Shown: positions 25,101 to 52,429, counted from the stretch's first letter. The stretch is DNA of 64,000 nt from Rapana venosa (GCA_028751875.1 CM054134.1:69329526-69393525); one strand, 5' to 3'. Program-made: numbers and translations. The notes: generated from the letters alone by a model not told the origin.

Positions 25101-25888
25101 AAATATTTATTTTATCAATGCAAATATCTTGTAGATTGTATTGAAAGCAGTTTTGGTGATGCAGGATATTGATTGTTAAATTGTTATTGAATCTTTTTCT
25201 CTGCAGCCTGTGATATTAAAAGAGAAGAAACTTATCTTTTTTTAAAATATTGATACGGATTGAAGGAAACCTACTTTGAAGACAGATAAATCAATTTTCT
25301 CTATGTTTTAATAGTTTCTTCTCATTGACTTCTCTAAAATGCACATTACTGAGCAATAATACAAATGTAAAATCAAAATTATTCTTCCCTTTGGAAAAAA
25401 AAAGATATATCTTGAATTCATTCAGAAAACGTTGAAAGTAGTGTGTAAATATTTTCAGACACATTTCATAAATGGCATTTGATTTAAAAACAAAATTGTG
25501 AATGCCCATTCTTGTGGCACCGTCTTTAGCACACAGAAGATACTTACATCTTCCAAGTCTGTGTTCTGTTTTATTATACTCATCTGTGATTGGATGTTGT
25601 GCACTAAAATGTGTGAATAAAAAAATTGAGACAATTACTCTGATGGTTTCTGTGACCGTGTGGCAGGTGTTATGTATGATGAATGATTGTATGAACGAGG
25701 AGCTGATTTTGATTTATTACTTTTACTGAACTTTGTAAGCCTGACTGACATAATATTTGACTCGTTATAAAAAAAAGGACAACATTTTACTTTCAGTTGG
25801 AATGACTTGAAAACTTATGCATTCCTTAAACTCAACTCGATAATAATTTCTGCCCTGTTTCATTCCTTTTTGTTGATGAATGAATAAA
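22178..25888 (+). other. Probable ZFAND4 3' UTR, with candidate poly(A) signal at 25883-25888
   Basis: No other gene is visible downstream of the stop for 3.7 kb, and the stretch is AT-rich and nearly free of SINEs, unlike its surroundings. AATAAA-type signals occur at 23774 (AATAAA), 25614 and 25883. The last is followed by a TG-rich stretch about 25-35 bases on, making it the best candidate for the distal end. A GT-rich microsatellite lies at 23930-23990. UTR extent is inferred only. Confidence 0.45.
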
Positions 25889-25889
25889 G

Positions 25890-26792
25890 AAATGTTTGCT
25901 TTCACTAGACATCCCTTTGTGTGCCTCACAGTCCTAGCTGTTCATACTTTGTCAAGCAGAAAAAGTTGATGCTCCCCATCTCTTTATCATGGATCTCATC
26001 AAACTACATGTCGTAACAAAAAATTCCTTCCACACATGATCACAAAACTGGAAGAAAGTGAAGAGAGGGAGGTGGTGGGAAACTAAAAGAGAGGCAAAGG
26101 TGTCATGGCAACATAATAATGCATGCACACACATGGACCCCCCCTCCCCACACACAAAAGACACAAAGACACACATATGCACGCACACATATACATACAC
26201 TGACATATACAGACACGGTGCATGAACACACACAGACGCAAAACATTTTATTTGTTTTTCAAATAACAAGAGTCAGGAAAAAAAAATTTTCTGTCGATTA
26301 TTCTAATGCTAACTTTCCTGCACAAGTAAAAGTGCTTGTGTAGAAAGACTATTCTTCATGTCATTCATGACATTTTTTTATAACTTTTCCTTATGGTTCT
26401 GAAAATGAGTTCCAAACTTTTGAATAACAATTAGCCCAAGGCTCAACTCTCTCGTTTTACAGACATCATTAGAAAGCATTCATTATTTCATTACCATTTA
26501 TGAAACCATGCCAAAACAAAAAAAGGAGCCCCTCCTTCCCCCCCCCCCCCCCCACCCCCTCCATCCACACACACAAACACACTGTAAACTGACCAGTGTG
26601 AAAAAAGAATATTTTTGCCAAACCTCTCATTGATTCCGGATAGGGTGAAAAGTGACACCAACCAATAATGGCAAAAGCATTGAGTTTTATTCCTAAAAGC
26701 ATAGAAGCTTAATGCTTTTCCACTTCAATCAAGCTTGGCAAAGTTGAATCATTTCTGTCTGTCTTTCTGTATGTTTGTCATTTAAATAAACA
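25890..26792. other. Intergenic between ZFAND4 and BOLA2 (tail to tail)
   Basis: CA-rich at 26110-26240, C-rich tract at 26538-26560. No gene seen. The neighbouring genes converge here. Confidence 0.5.
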
Positions 26793-27194
26793 CCACGGGG
26801 CAGGAAAGCCTAGTGGTTAGAGCGTTGAGCTTGCAATCTAAAGGCCCAAGTTTGAGACTCCTGTTTGAGGGGATCTTTCTCTGCAGTTCATATCAGTACC
26901 GCTTCCACTCCCCTGAAAGCCTTTGGATGAGACTATAAACCAGGGTCCCATGTGCCAACGCATGCAGAACATCTTGTGCACACATTAAAACCCACTCACC
27001 TTTTGGGAGAGTAGTAGGTCATTATGTGCCAGTTGGAATGGATGACGAGATCTAGTTAAAAAATGCAAGCACATCAATGTCCTGTTTAGATGTCATTCCC
27101 AAAAATAAAATGCAGCCAACTTAATGGTAGGCAAAAACGTTTGCCTACACAAAATCTCACCATTGATGAACCTTGGAGCTCTAGCTAAGGAATG
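26793..27194 (+). mobile_element. SINE type A, long-tail form (full length)
   Basis: Head GGGGCAGGAAAGCCTAGTGG, body TCCACTCCCCTGAAAGCC and TGAGACTATAAACC, tail TGAACCTTGGAGCTCTAGC then TAAGGAATG. Confidence 0.8.
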
Positions 27195-27306
27195 ATTTTT
27201 AAAAAAAAGCTACACATCACAAGAGCAATTAGGTAAACAGATGGGATTTTAATTTCCTAAGTTTATGAATCTTCAATCTTTTTGTCACTCTATCACTCTG
27301 TCTTTT

Positions 27307-27312
27307 TTTATT
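27307..27312 (-). terminator. Candidate BOLA2 poly(A) signal
   Basis: TTTATT on + reads AATAAA on -, about 370 bases after the BOLA2 stop and before a SINE at 26793-27194. It sits in a T-rich run, so the match could be chance. Confidence 0.35.
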
Positions 27313-27683
27313 ATTTTTTTAACACAAGCCCAAACTGCATTTTAATGACTGCCTTTCTGCAATCATTTCCACTGTGTTTGTTTAGCCTTTCTTACTCACA
27401 GCTGTACAGTATTCTCTCTTCCTCTCTCCCATTTTTCTCTCCCTCTGTATGTCTCATTGCACAATAAATCTGTGATTAAGAAACAATCTAGCCACCCAGG
27501 ACTCTCTTATGGTGCAGGATGATCACTAACTCTTGCACGGTTCCTTTTTGAATGCAAAGCAAAAGCTCACAAATTTCCCCTTGATCGACATACCATCACT
27601 TTGAAGAAAAGGTAGAAAAACAGAACATTGTAGATTTTCTTGACATGACAGTCTTTAAAAATTGGACGTGTAGTGTACAGAGA

Positions 27684-27783
27684 TCAGGACTGCTGTGCTT
27701 TCTCCCATTCCTCTGGTGACAGTGTTTTCAACTGGATGGCATGGATCGATTTCATTTCTTCCTCTATAGCCCCATGAACCATT
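27684..27783 (-). CDS. BOLA2: BOLA2 exon 3 with stop
   Basis: 100 nt after the minus-strand acceptor TGTGCAG. It completes Arg54 and encodes MVHGAIEEEMKSIHA through the stop TGA (27684-27686). It contains the conserved His68. Confidence 0.95.
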
Positions 27784-30700
27784 CTGCACACAGAACAAAA
27801 CACAAAATGTTAAAGACTGTTAACTTCACTTGACTTTTCCTTTAACACTATCCCTATGTTAAGAAAGAGAATCCTTCTTTCCCAGTACACATGCACTGTG
27901 CGTATTTGTATCGCTTCTATAACCCAGTAGTGGGTGATATGTAGGGAAGGGTTAGTAGATGGTTGGTTACCCTATAGTGGGTTACCCGTAGGGCAAAGGT
28001 TAACTCCTTGAGGAGTCTTTGGGGCACTGTGCTGAATTTTGCTGGCAGTTTGTTGTGAGCAAGTTGAACCTGATGCAGCCCATCCCTCTCCAGCCAGTTG
28101 AGTGCATGCTGGGTACATTTGTGTCATCCATTCCACTGGCAGTAGCCATGCCAGCCTACTCTTCTATGAAAGGCAGACAGAGTTTTAACATGTGTGCAAG
28201 ATATTCTGCATGCTCTTGCACACAGGACCTTGGTTTTTATAGTCTCATCCTAGGAACTTCCAGGGGTCCAGGTTAACTCCTGGGGAAAATCCGAAATTCG
28301 TTGAACAGACCCTGCAGAGGAAACTAACAACTATACACTCAGTCTCAGTCTCAGTTACAGTCAGATACCAAGTATGGCACTTTAAACACTACACTGATGG
28401 ATGCTGTAGCCGAGTGGTTAAGACCATTTGACTTCAATCCCATGGGTCCATGAAGTTGTGGGTTTGAATCTCGGTGATGTAAGATCAAATATGTATGTTA
28501 AAGATCCCATTAAAAAAAAAGGCATAATTCATGTGTTTGGTGGGATTCGAAACCATGAACATGTATACCCAGCACACATCCCTGAAGCTGGAATATAGTT
28601 ACCTTCATGGTGGGCAAAAACGGTTGCATATGCAAAGTCTCACCTTTGGTGAGCCCTGGGGCCCTAGCTGAGGAATGGAAAAAAAAACCCACCCCACAAA
28701 ACCTAACAACACTACACTATCATGTTACTGGAATACAAAAACACTTTAACCTTCATCACACTTTGTGAGAAGATAAAACACATCTGTCAGTGTGCTGCTA
28801 TTCAGCAATACTCCTCTGAACTTAAAACAAACAGACATGTACATATCTTTCTTATCCTTTTCTTTTTTAAATAAACAATCGGTAATAATACTAATATACT
28901 CACGCATGCACCCCCAAAGGTTATGTGAGTTTGTTGTTTTCTTCAATGATACGATATCTACCACTGAAGTGTTATGGTTACTTGAAAACTGGACGATACC
29001 TAGTAGTGCCTATTTGAAAAGGCAAAAATGGATTATAATGGGGCCTTTAATATTTTACACTTTTTAAATATACTGTAGTAATAGCTGATTGATCAGAACT
29101 ACGTAATTTGCATGTGTGTGTGTGTGTGTGTAGCTTAAAAATAACTTATGAATAGTTTAAAGTACATAATGCAATGATCTAACTAAAAGGCCTGAACAGT
29201 CTTTTCAAAAAAATGATTACCTGTGCCTTTTGATGGTAGGCTTGACACCATCAAATTTTGGTGAGACAATCAGAACTTGGTACTTTGCTCCACAGCCGTC
29301 TGACATATCTATGACTTCCTGAAACATGCATATTTCATCTATAAATAAGAAATTCAATTAATGAAGAAATACCTTCCCCAGTTCCTGAAACATGCATTCA
29401 TAATTAATCTAGGAACAAGAAATTCAATTAATGAAGAAATTTATACCTGGCTCTTCCTTCTGGACTCCCCCCCCCCTCCCCTCCACTTGAAGTTCTTCAC
29501 AGTCCTGTGGCCATTCATAACAGTCACCATTTTTACCTGTCCTTTTTCTCTTCCTTTCTTTACTTTAACTTCCTAGTAAGTCACTGACACACCACATCAA
29601 AACTTTCATACAGTGTGTTTTGGGCAAGCTGAACCTGAGGATGCCTGTTCTTTTTCAGGTTACAGACTGCATGCCACGTGAGTTTATTATGCCATCTACA
29701 TAATTTTAACTCACCATTGCAAGCCTACTCTTCTATGAAAGGTGTAAGTTTCTTTTCTTGTGTGTTTTTGTTTGCTGTCTCATCCTCTGTAATGTTTCTG
29801 TCCTGCTAGTCTCAAATTTCTCATCCAAGCCGTACCTAGATTCGTCTTATTGCATCCTCAGGGTCCCCAGCCAGAAGGGCCCTGCACTACTGCTGGGTCA
29901 CTTTGGTATTCAGGGGCATCTGTTCTAAGCTAAGCCCCTTACTGCTGACAAGAATACCTCAATCGTGGAGCCGGACTGAGTGAGACACCCACCTGGGGTT
30001 GTGACCACCGCCACCAAATCCCTCCAATGACCTTCTCCCTTGAACCTCCAACCCTAAACTGGGCTAAAGGCTTTCACACAAAGTATACTCACCACAGGCA
30101 CAGATGTGTATGTGGAAACCTAAACCTATATAACCAGGAGACCAGAGCAACTGGGGCCACAAAATTGGAGTCAGCTTTCTATTAATACATGATGATGTGC
30201 TTTGAGATTACTTGAATGTACTACACTCTATCCTGGTGTCAACTACAGTACTACGCCCAAGAAATACAGACACCTGTCAGGTAATCTGAGCAACACTCAA
30301 AATCGCATCCATAAAGTGGATGAAGCTTGACTGTGTGCAGTCCCAGTCTTCCCAATGAGCCTGTAGCAAACTCACACTGAGTAGAAGCCGACCAGAGTCT
30401 GAAAAAATCCTTATGACTCTTAATTCTTATGGGATTCAAACCCATGACCTTCCACTCTTGTGTAACCCAAGGTGCTAACCATTGTGCCATGGCCGCTGGT
30501 TTGGTTGTTAAGTTTTCAACATGCATGTAAGTTGTCGCAGACCTGTGTTTCTGCACATAGAGCCTTAGTTCATAGTCTCATTTGAAGGATGAAGGTCTTG
30601 CTGGGATATGAAGTCAAAACCAGTGCCATCAACTTATCAAGGAGTCTTTGAAGAACCAAATGAGTGAAACAACAAACAACATGATTTACCACCAAAAGTC

Positions 30701-30856
30701 AAAGCGCATCAGTTAATTTAGAGAGATCTCAAGCCATCAAGATCACTGTAGTGTCATGAAACAACTACAAACAACAAGATTTCTCACCAAAACATAGATC
30801 AAGATCACTGTCCTGGGATGTTCTTACTTGCTCTTGATTTTCTTTGCATGTTTTCA

Positions 30857-30897
<41 letters not shown>

Positions 30898-31250
30898 ACC
30901 ACATGCATGGTGTGTGTGTGTCCATGTGTGTGTGCTGGATACACATCAAGACAGTGTTTTCATACTACTTTAAAAAAGCATGATGCCACAATTCCACTTC
31001 AAGTGCCATTAAGGCATTACTGCATTAGGTTGCTGTGAGTTTAAAATAGTACTTTGTGAATTTTGGTGCTGGTAAAAACACGAATTTTCTAGATCAGTTC
31101 ACAACTAGGAAGGCAGACTCACTCACTCAATATCACAATTTAACTGATTTATCTTAATTCATCATCCATCCCTCTCCCATGTCTTACCAAATGAGTTGTA
31201 TCTAATTCGGCTTTCAGTTTTTTTTCGAGTTCTTCCTTAGGAACACCCAT
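27684..31250 (-). CDS. BOLA2: BOLA2 (BolA-like protein 2), complete
   Basis: Three exons on the minus strand (31250-31188, 29318-29221, 27783-27684) join to exactly 86 residues, the same length as human BOLA2. The protein begins MGVPKEELEKKLKAEL and ends LSPEEWEKAQQS. C30 (in DGCGAKYQ) and H68 (in SIHAIQLKTL) correspond to the residues that hold the bridged 2Fe-2S cluster with monothiol glutaredoxin GLRX3. KFDGVKPTIKRHR and the following MVHGAIEEEM are the BolA helix-turn signature. BOLA2 with GLRX3 is a cytosolic Fe-S chaperone. The ATG at 31250 has G at -3 and G at +4 and is the conserved start, but the frame stays open upstream to an ATG at 31403. PEF1 begins 268 bp away in the opposite direction. 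Confidence 0.95.
27842..28003 (-). mobile_element. TTAA-flanked MITE, copy 1 (minus)
   Basis: 162 bp bounded by TTAA on both sides. The terminal inverted repeats are about TTAACACTATCCCTA and TTAACCTTTGCCCTA. The body has GGTAACCCACTATAGGGTAA and TACTAACCCTTCCCT. It lies in the BOLA2 intron. TTAA ends point to the piggyBac superfamily. Confidence 0.8.
28085..28315 (-). mobile_element. SINE type A fragment
   Basis: CTCTTCTATGAAAGGCAG and TATAGTCTCATCCTAGGA on + are the reverse of the type A body. The ends are eroded. A further short piece is at 29670-29745. Confidence 0.6.
28386..28684 (+). mobile_element. SINE type C
   Basis: Head GATGCTGTAGCCGAGTGGTT then AAGACCATTTGACTTCAATC. B box GTGGGTTTGAATCTC. 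Long tail AAAAACGGTTGCATATGC and GCCCTAGCTGAGGAATGG. Better preserved than the copy at 21166. Confidence 0.8.
28685..29220. other. BOLA2 intron 2 remainder
   Basis: AT-rich, (GT)n at 29113-29131; nothing coding. Confidence 0.5.
29221..29318 (-). CDS. BOLA2: BOLA2 exon 2
   Basis: 98 nt from GTTTCAG| to ACAG|GTAATC on the minus strand. It encodes EVIDMSDGCGAKYQVLIVSP onward to KRH plus two bases, and includes the cluster-ligand Cys and the central strands. Confidence 0.95.
29319..30244. other. BOLA2 intron 1, part
   Basis: A short direct duplication is visible: CAGTTCCTGAAACATGCAT near 29380-29396 repeats the edge of exon 2, and AAGAAATTCAATTAATGAAG occurs at 29347 and 29418. A stretch at 29870-30010 is GC-richer without an assignable origin. 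Confidence 0.5.
30245..30505 (-). mobile_element. SINE type F
   Basis: On the minus strand: GCGGCCATGGCACAATGGTT then AGCACCTTGGGTTACACAAG, GGTCATGGGTTTGAATCCC (B box), and an unrelated body. The type has its own body, unlike types A to C. Confidence 0.7.
31188..31250 (-). CDS. BOLA2: BOLA2 exon 1
   Basis: 63 nt, 21 codons, phase 0. The donor on the minus strand is TTTG|GTAAGA. It encodes the first helix of the BolA fold. Confidence 0.92.
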
Positions 31251-31518
31251 TTCTAATAATACTTTTGTACACAGTGAATCGAATTTTCCGTCACTTGCAA
31301 AGAGCAAATTATTGGGTAAATTATTTCGCAAACGCCTTGCTCCTATTGCACAAGCACATGTATGATTTGGCCTAAACGAAAAAGTTACAGTTCTTTGATG
31401 CATTTATGACAGTGATCCCCCTTGAAAATCCTGTCATCAGATAGGCTTGACATTACATTTCCGCAGTCGTTTAAGTTTCTTTGACGGTGTATCGGGTAGA
31501 TTATTTTACGAACCGATC
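31251..31518. promoter_or_regulatory. Shared divergent promoter region of BOLA2 and PEF1
   Basis: Only 268 bp separate the two start codons. The stretch has scattered CpGs and no SINE or microsatellite, unlike nearly all other non-coding DNA here, and no clear TATA box placed for either gene. Transcription start sites cannot be read from sequence. Part of it is also an open frame upstream of BOLA2. Confidence 0.6.
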
Positions 31519-46933
<15,415 letters not shown>

Positions 46934-49900
46934 CGTACAACTATCTCAGCGATGGTACACATTCTTTGCTTACGTTGTCCATCTACAGTGACATATGCTA
47001 CTGCTGTATTTTAATGTGCTTGCATCTCTCTATGTATGTAATCATGAAACTTCTGTAAAGGAGAGAATCAACACGTGTGTGTCATGTCAGTTCTGAATAT
47101 AAACATTTTTACTCTACTTGTTACTTTGACTGGATTGAATATTGTAATCGTGTGCATGCATGTTCTTGATTGTGCCAATTGTGTGTCCAAGAATATGTGT
47201 TTGCTACAGGCAGGAGAACCATGATGAGCTGAGAAAGTGTGTTCTTGAAAAGTATCCTCCTGAGGTATTGGTTTAAGTCATGGTCAGGTCAGAATGCCTC
47301 ATATTAATGGTGTTCCTTCCTTCAACATGTTATCATGAAAGGGTTTTGGGGTACGCTGTTTTCTGGTTTTTAGGACCTAAGATAAAAGGAGATTTTATGT
47401 TTATGGGGTTTTCTTCTTTGTTAAATTTGTTTTTTTGTCATTTTCTTCTTTAGTCAGTTAGTTACACAAAAACTGAAAGAGATAAATTGTACCTCAGAAA
47501 TTTTTGCAAAATATTGGATCCTGATTTTAATCAGTTGTGATGTGGTTCATAATTGATTTCTGAGAGGTTTTCTGTCTTTTTTGGTTTACTAATTTGTTGT
47601 TAGTACGCAACATTGCAAAATATTCAGTTGATTCTGAAACTGATGGTATATTATTTTAGTGTGTTTGAAAATTTGGGTCTTGCCATTTAGATTCCCATTG
47701 TGTGTGTATGTACATGGTTGTCTTCAGTGCACACTTCATATGTCCATGCTATACATGCCAGTCAGATACCTGTCATTGACATTATTTGTTATGGAAGTTC
47801 TTATTTATGTGCATATTCAGTCTTCTGCATTGCTTCCAGATAACACGGAAAACAAAAAGCAGCTATTTGTTTTAAGGATTGATGAGTGATTGTCAAAGAA
47901 AATTTAGCGACCGTATGATAGAACATCAGAAATAAGCTGCAAGGCTTTAGCTTGAGCCAGTCTACTACTACCACCACCGCTACTACATGCATGAAAGAGA
48001 TAAAAACACAAGCAGATCTGTCTATAGATTTGTCAATGTGGGAAATACTTTACTTAGTTATCACCGAAGAGGTTTAATGAAATAAATTCATCCTTTACTA
48101 TGGTAAAGACAAAAATCTTTTTACCATTTAGCTGTGCTTTATGCCTGCTCCTAAAATGAAAAGAAAACATGCCCATTGTTCATCATTAGTTCACTTGAGT
48201 TCTAAAAGGCAGATCTGAAATGTGTTCGTTATCATGACATTATCATTTGAAAAGGCAGATCTGAATTGTATGTCACTGGGTCAGTACTACTAATATTGTT
48301 GTTTTTGTTGGTGTGATGTGGTTGTGTGTGTGTTCTGTTTTGTTATTGCAGGGAGAAACAGTAGAAATAATGATTACTTTTATGTATACACATCGCTGTT
48401 ATTCACTAAAAGTACAAAGTGTGTAGCATGTCTGATGAATCATGATATACAGGTGTTTGAAGATCAGTAGGTCAGTTTCTCTCTTTGAGAACACTGCAGG
48501 TGTAAAATGATAAAGGTTTTATCTTTGGTTTCTTGTTTGCCATTGGAAAATATAGTGTTAAGTTTTAATGTTACATCTTTTATGCTTGTTATCTAGTTTT
48601 TACAGTGCCAGTGGCTAGTTTGGATTTTCAAGAAATAAAAAAAAATCCCTTGTATTTTGCATGGCAAGGTGTTTATATAACCCAAAGCAAGAAATATGTT
48701 TTTCAACATGTATGCTATCAGCCATTCAGTGGTTTGTCTGAGCAGTCTTTTGTGAAGCCTGATAATTGGGAAAAAAAAAGAAGCCATTTCTTATAATCAG
48801 AAAATTTGTTTACGTTACTGTGTACAGCCCCATACAGAGTGGAAATGTTGCAGAGACTGGAGATGACACCCAAGTGGTAAAGCTAACCACTGCTGGCTCT
48901 TTAGATGGCACATATACCACGTGATTGAAAGCTATTTAGTCCAGTGAATCATGCCAGTTATTCTTATTGTGTTGGTCAGTTGTTCAGAACAGTCTACTAA
49001 AGTGTGAACAGACTTTAAAAAAAAAGTTTGTAACTAAAAGTATGATTATCAAGTCCTTTTTTTTTGGTATTGGCTGACTCGGTCTCTTTACAGGGATCTG
49101 TCATTCGTGGCAGTTGGGTTGTGATGATTGATCGTCAGCAAGTTGACCAGTTTGGAGGTTTATGTAGAATGTGTTCAGAAAGTTTAGAACTATGTTCAGG
49201 GAGGGAATAAGCTCAAGAAATTCAAATGGAGAGAGGGGGAGAGAGAGGGAGGGAGGGAGGCAGGGAGAGAGAGTGTGTGTGTGTGTGTGAACATTTGAGA
49301 ATTTAAAAAAAATTGAATGTTCACTTTCTATTTGAATTTATTTCCTTCTTCTTTTTTTGGGGGGGGGGGGGGGAGGGGGGATGGTATATGGGTTTTTTTC
49401 TGTATTTTGTGCTTCCTGTTTTTGTGTGCGTTTTGTTTATTGTTTTGTTGTCTGTAATTTTTGTGTGTGTGTGTTTTTTTTTAAAGTGTTTGTCAGTGTT
49501 GGCACAACATACCTCTGACTGACTTTCCTCAGATGTTTTACCTTTCTTAGTTCACTTTCAAAATTGCCTCAAGAGAAAGCATTGTTCAGTGAAACGACCA
49601 ATCAGATGTGTTTGTTCATTGTGGTATTTATGATCATTTGAATGATTCATATACCTGCTATTTCAAAGTCATGTGAGTGTTTTATGTTTTTTCTCAGTAG
49701 GTTTTGGGTGGGATGTTTGTAAACTGGTGTAGTCGTGTAGTCTTTGCCTGTCTTATTCGCAATTTTGTTGTTGGTTTTTGTTTGTTGTTGTTGGTTTGTT
49801 TGGTTGTTGTTGGTTTGTTTGGGGTTTTTTATTTGGGGGGGGGGGAGGGTTTCTTTGGTGTTTTTTTTAGGAGGGGGTGGGGGATATTTTCTAGGGAATA

Positions 49901-50720
49901 TAATATCTGTTAGAGATATGAATCAATGTTTACATTTCTGTAGGTGAGAGATGAAGTATGTACTGTAGACAAAAGCACCCCCAGGCTTGAAACGTAAGAA
50001 AGATCAGATTTGAAGGTTAGATCACATTTTTCCATGAGTAGGATGAAACTGCGATGTACCGAACAATTTGAGTGATGTTGAGAGGGGATGATAATATTGT
50101 AGGTCAACTGTGATGAAAGATTTGGTATACATTTCTATATTGTAAGTTTGGTTTTTACTTCAATTTAAACTCTTATTATATTTATACCTTTAGCACTTTT
50201 TGAATAAGAGATCAACTGATTACTTGGTGTTGATATTTAAACCATATCGTTTTGAAATGTTTATAGTTTAATTTTTAGTTCCTTTTTTTCCCTGTTGTAC
50301 AGGGACCATGAAGACATAGTTTGTTGTTTTATATTTTTGTTGTTGTTTTATATTTTCTTGTTATTTCTTGTTAAAGAGTATAATTCACACACTTTTTTTG
50401 TACATTCCAAGAATTTTTATTCTTGATCACTGTGTATTATGTTTGTGTGCTTTCCAGAAATATTGATATTTTATTTTTTAATGTTGGTGGTGTTTTGGGA
50501 TTTGTGTGTGTCTGTATGTGTGTGTGCATGCACACGTGCATGTGTGTGTGTTGTTTCTGTTGGGCGAGGTTTTCTTTTCTAAGTTAACAGGAACAACTTT
50601 TATTACTCATGTTGATAGCTTTTGTTTCTGAGTCATTATAATAAGCATGTACCAAACTGATGTGTGCTTAATAATTATACATGTGTATTTTTGGCAAATT
50701 TTGAGTGTGAGGTAAATAAA
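46934..50720 (+). other. Probable PEF1 long 3' UTR or intergenic sequence; AATAAA at 50715-50720
   Basis: No gene is recognisable. The stretch is AT-rich and has no SINE, like the ZFAND4 3' region, which favours a transcribed UTR. AATAAA-like signals occur near 48078, 48635 and 50715; the last is followed by a T/G-rich stretch. GT-rich and G-rich runs lie at 49230-49385 and 49830-49885. A short open frame after an AG at 47210 is discussed among rejected items. Confidence 0.35.
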
Positions 50721-50879
50721 TTTTCTTTGTTTATTACATCTTGCGTTTGCTGTTATTGTTTGTGTTGATGACCGTAGAGTGGACAGAGTCTACCAGGTTC
50801 AACTTGTCCATATTATGCTGCTGGAACATTTACTGCACTACAGTGCCCCAGAGAGTAACTTCTCAAAAAGTTGAGGGAG

Positions 50880-51838
50880 AAGTCAATTTGCGCCGTTTTT
50901 GTCAGAGAAAAGTCAGGTCATTGTTTTTGTCAGGGTGAAGTCAAGTCATTTTTGTCATAGAGAAGTCAGGTCATTCTTTTTGTCATAGAGAAGTTCGGTA
51001 AATCTTTTTGTCAGAGAGAAGTGAAATCATTGTTTTTGTGATGGAGAAGTCTTTTTGTCAGATAGAAGTGAAATCATTGTTTTTGGGATGGAGAAGTCTT
51101 TTTGTCAGAGAGAAGTGAAATCATTATTTTTGTGATGGAGAAGTCAAGTCATTATTTTTTTCATAGAGAAGTCAGGTCATTCTTTTTGTCAGAGTGAAGT
51201 CATTGTTTTTGTCAGGGAGAAGTCAAGTCATTTTTATGATAGAGAAGTCAGGTAATTGTTTTTGTCAGGGAGAAGTCAAGTCATTATTTTTGTCATAGAG
51301 AAGTCAGGTAATTGTTTTTGTCAGAGGGAAGTTAAGTAATTGTTTTTGTGATGGAGAAGTCAAGTCATTTTTGTCAGGAAGAAGTCAAGTCATTGTTTTT
51401 GTCAGGGAGAAGTCATTATTTTTGTCATGTATAAGTCAGGTATTTTTTTTGTCAGAGAGAAGTGAAGTCATTGTTTCTTTGATGGAGAAGTCAAGTCATT
51501 TTTGTCAGAGAGAAGTCAAGTCATTGTTTTTGTCAGAGAAGTCAAGTCATTATTTTGGTCATACAGAAGTCAGGTCATTCTTTTTGTCAGAGTGAAGTCA
51601 AGTCATTGTTTTTGTCAGGGAGAAGTCAGGTCATTGTTTTTGTCAGAGAAAAGTCAGGTCATTGTTTTTGTCAGGGTGAAGAGAAGTCATTGTTTTTGTC
51701 AGAGAAGTCAAGTCATTATTTTGGTCATACAGAAGTCAGGTCATTGTTTTTGTCAGAGTGAAGTCAAGTCATTGTTTTTGTCAGGAAGAAGTCAAGTCAT
51801 TGCTTTTGCCTGCAAGAAGTCATTGTTTTTGTCAAGGA
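50880..51838 (+). repeat. 28-bp minisatellite
   Basis: About 34 copies of roughly AGAAGTCAAGTCATTG + TTTTTGTCAGAG, with variants (GATGGAG, GTCATAG) that recur as longer blocks. The open frames it yields (SQVIVFVREKS repeats) are a by-product of a unit with no stop, not a protein. Confidence 0.92.
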
Positions 51839-51989
51839 TCCATGAAAAAAAAAGTGGTCTAAAATAGTGTGAATGAAGTCAATGTTAGTACTAGGTTGCA
51901 CAAGACGTGGGGTAGTTTCTGTGCATCACTGAGGAAGTACAGGATAGCCTCATCATGCACTTGTGGCTGGCTAGGGCTGGGATTCAGTG

Positions 51990-52385
51990 CCAGAGTGTTA
52001 GATCATGGCTCAGTAGTCAGGAGGTCATGTCCCTACTTCAGAGTGCAAAAGGTCCTAAGTTTGAAATCCATCTGATGCAGGACTTTTCTTTTCCCATCCA
52101 CCAGATCATGAGTGGTGGGATCTGGGTGCTTGTCCTTTGATGAGAGTCCTTTGGATGAGACTATAAACCGAGGTCCCGTGCGTGAGCGCATGTAGAACAT
52201 CTTGTGCACACGTGAAAAGCTGTTCCGCTTTTTGGAAGGGTAGGTCATTGTGTGCCAGTGGGAACAGATGACAAAATTTACAACTGCATGCACATGGGAA
52301 CTAGATGTAAAAAAAAGCACATGAGTGCTTATTCCATTATCCTTGAAATAAAAGAATAAATAAATAAAAGAATAAATAAACTTTT
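51990..52385 (+). mobile_element. Chimeric SINE: type B head with type A short tail
   Basis: ATCATGGCTCAGTAGTCAGG and CCCATCCACCAGATCATGAG then TGGTGGGATCTGGGTGC follow type B. From TCCTTTGGATGAGACTATAA the sequence is type A to the short tail and TAAATAAATAAAAG. Confidence 0.7.
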
Positions 52386-52429
52386 TAAAATGAGATGAAA
52401 AACTTAGGTCCCATGTGTAAAATGTATTA

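Noticed and set aside
47210..47280. Possible extra exon encoding QENHDELRKCVLEKYPPE after an AG at 47210
   Set aside because: It has an acceptor-like CTACAG and a possible donor GAG|GTATTG, but no recognisable homology, and it lies after both PEF1 stops. It may be a 3' UTR exon or chance.
50900..51867. Open frames with repeated SQVIVFVREKS
   Set aside because: They arise from the 28-bp minisatellite, whose unit happens to lack stops; units change frame along the array.
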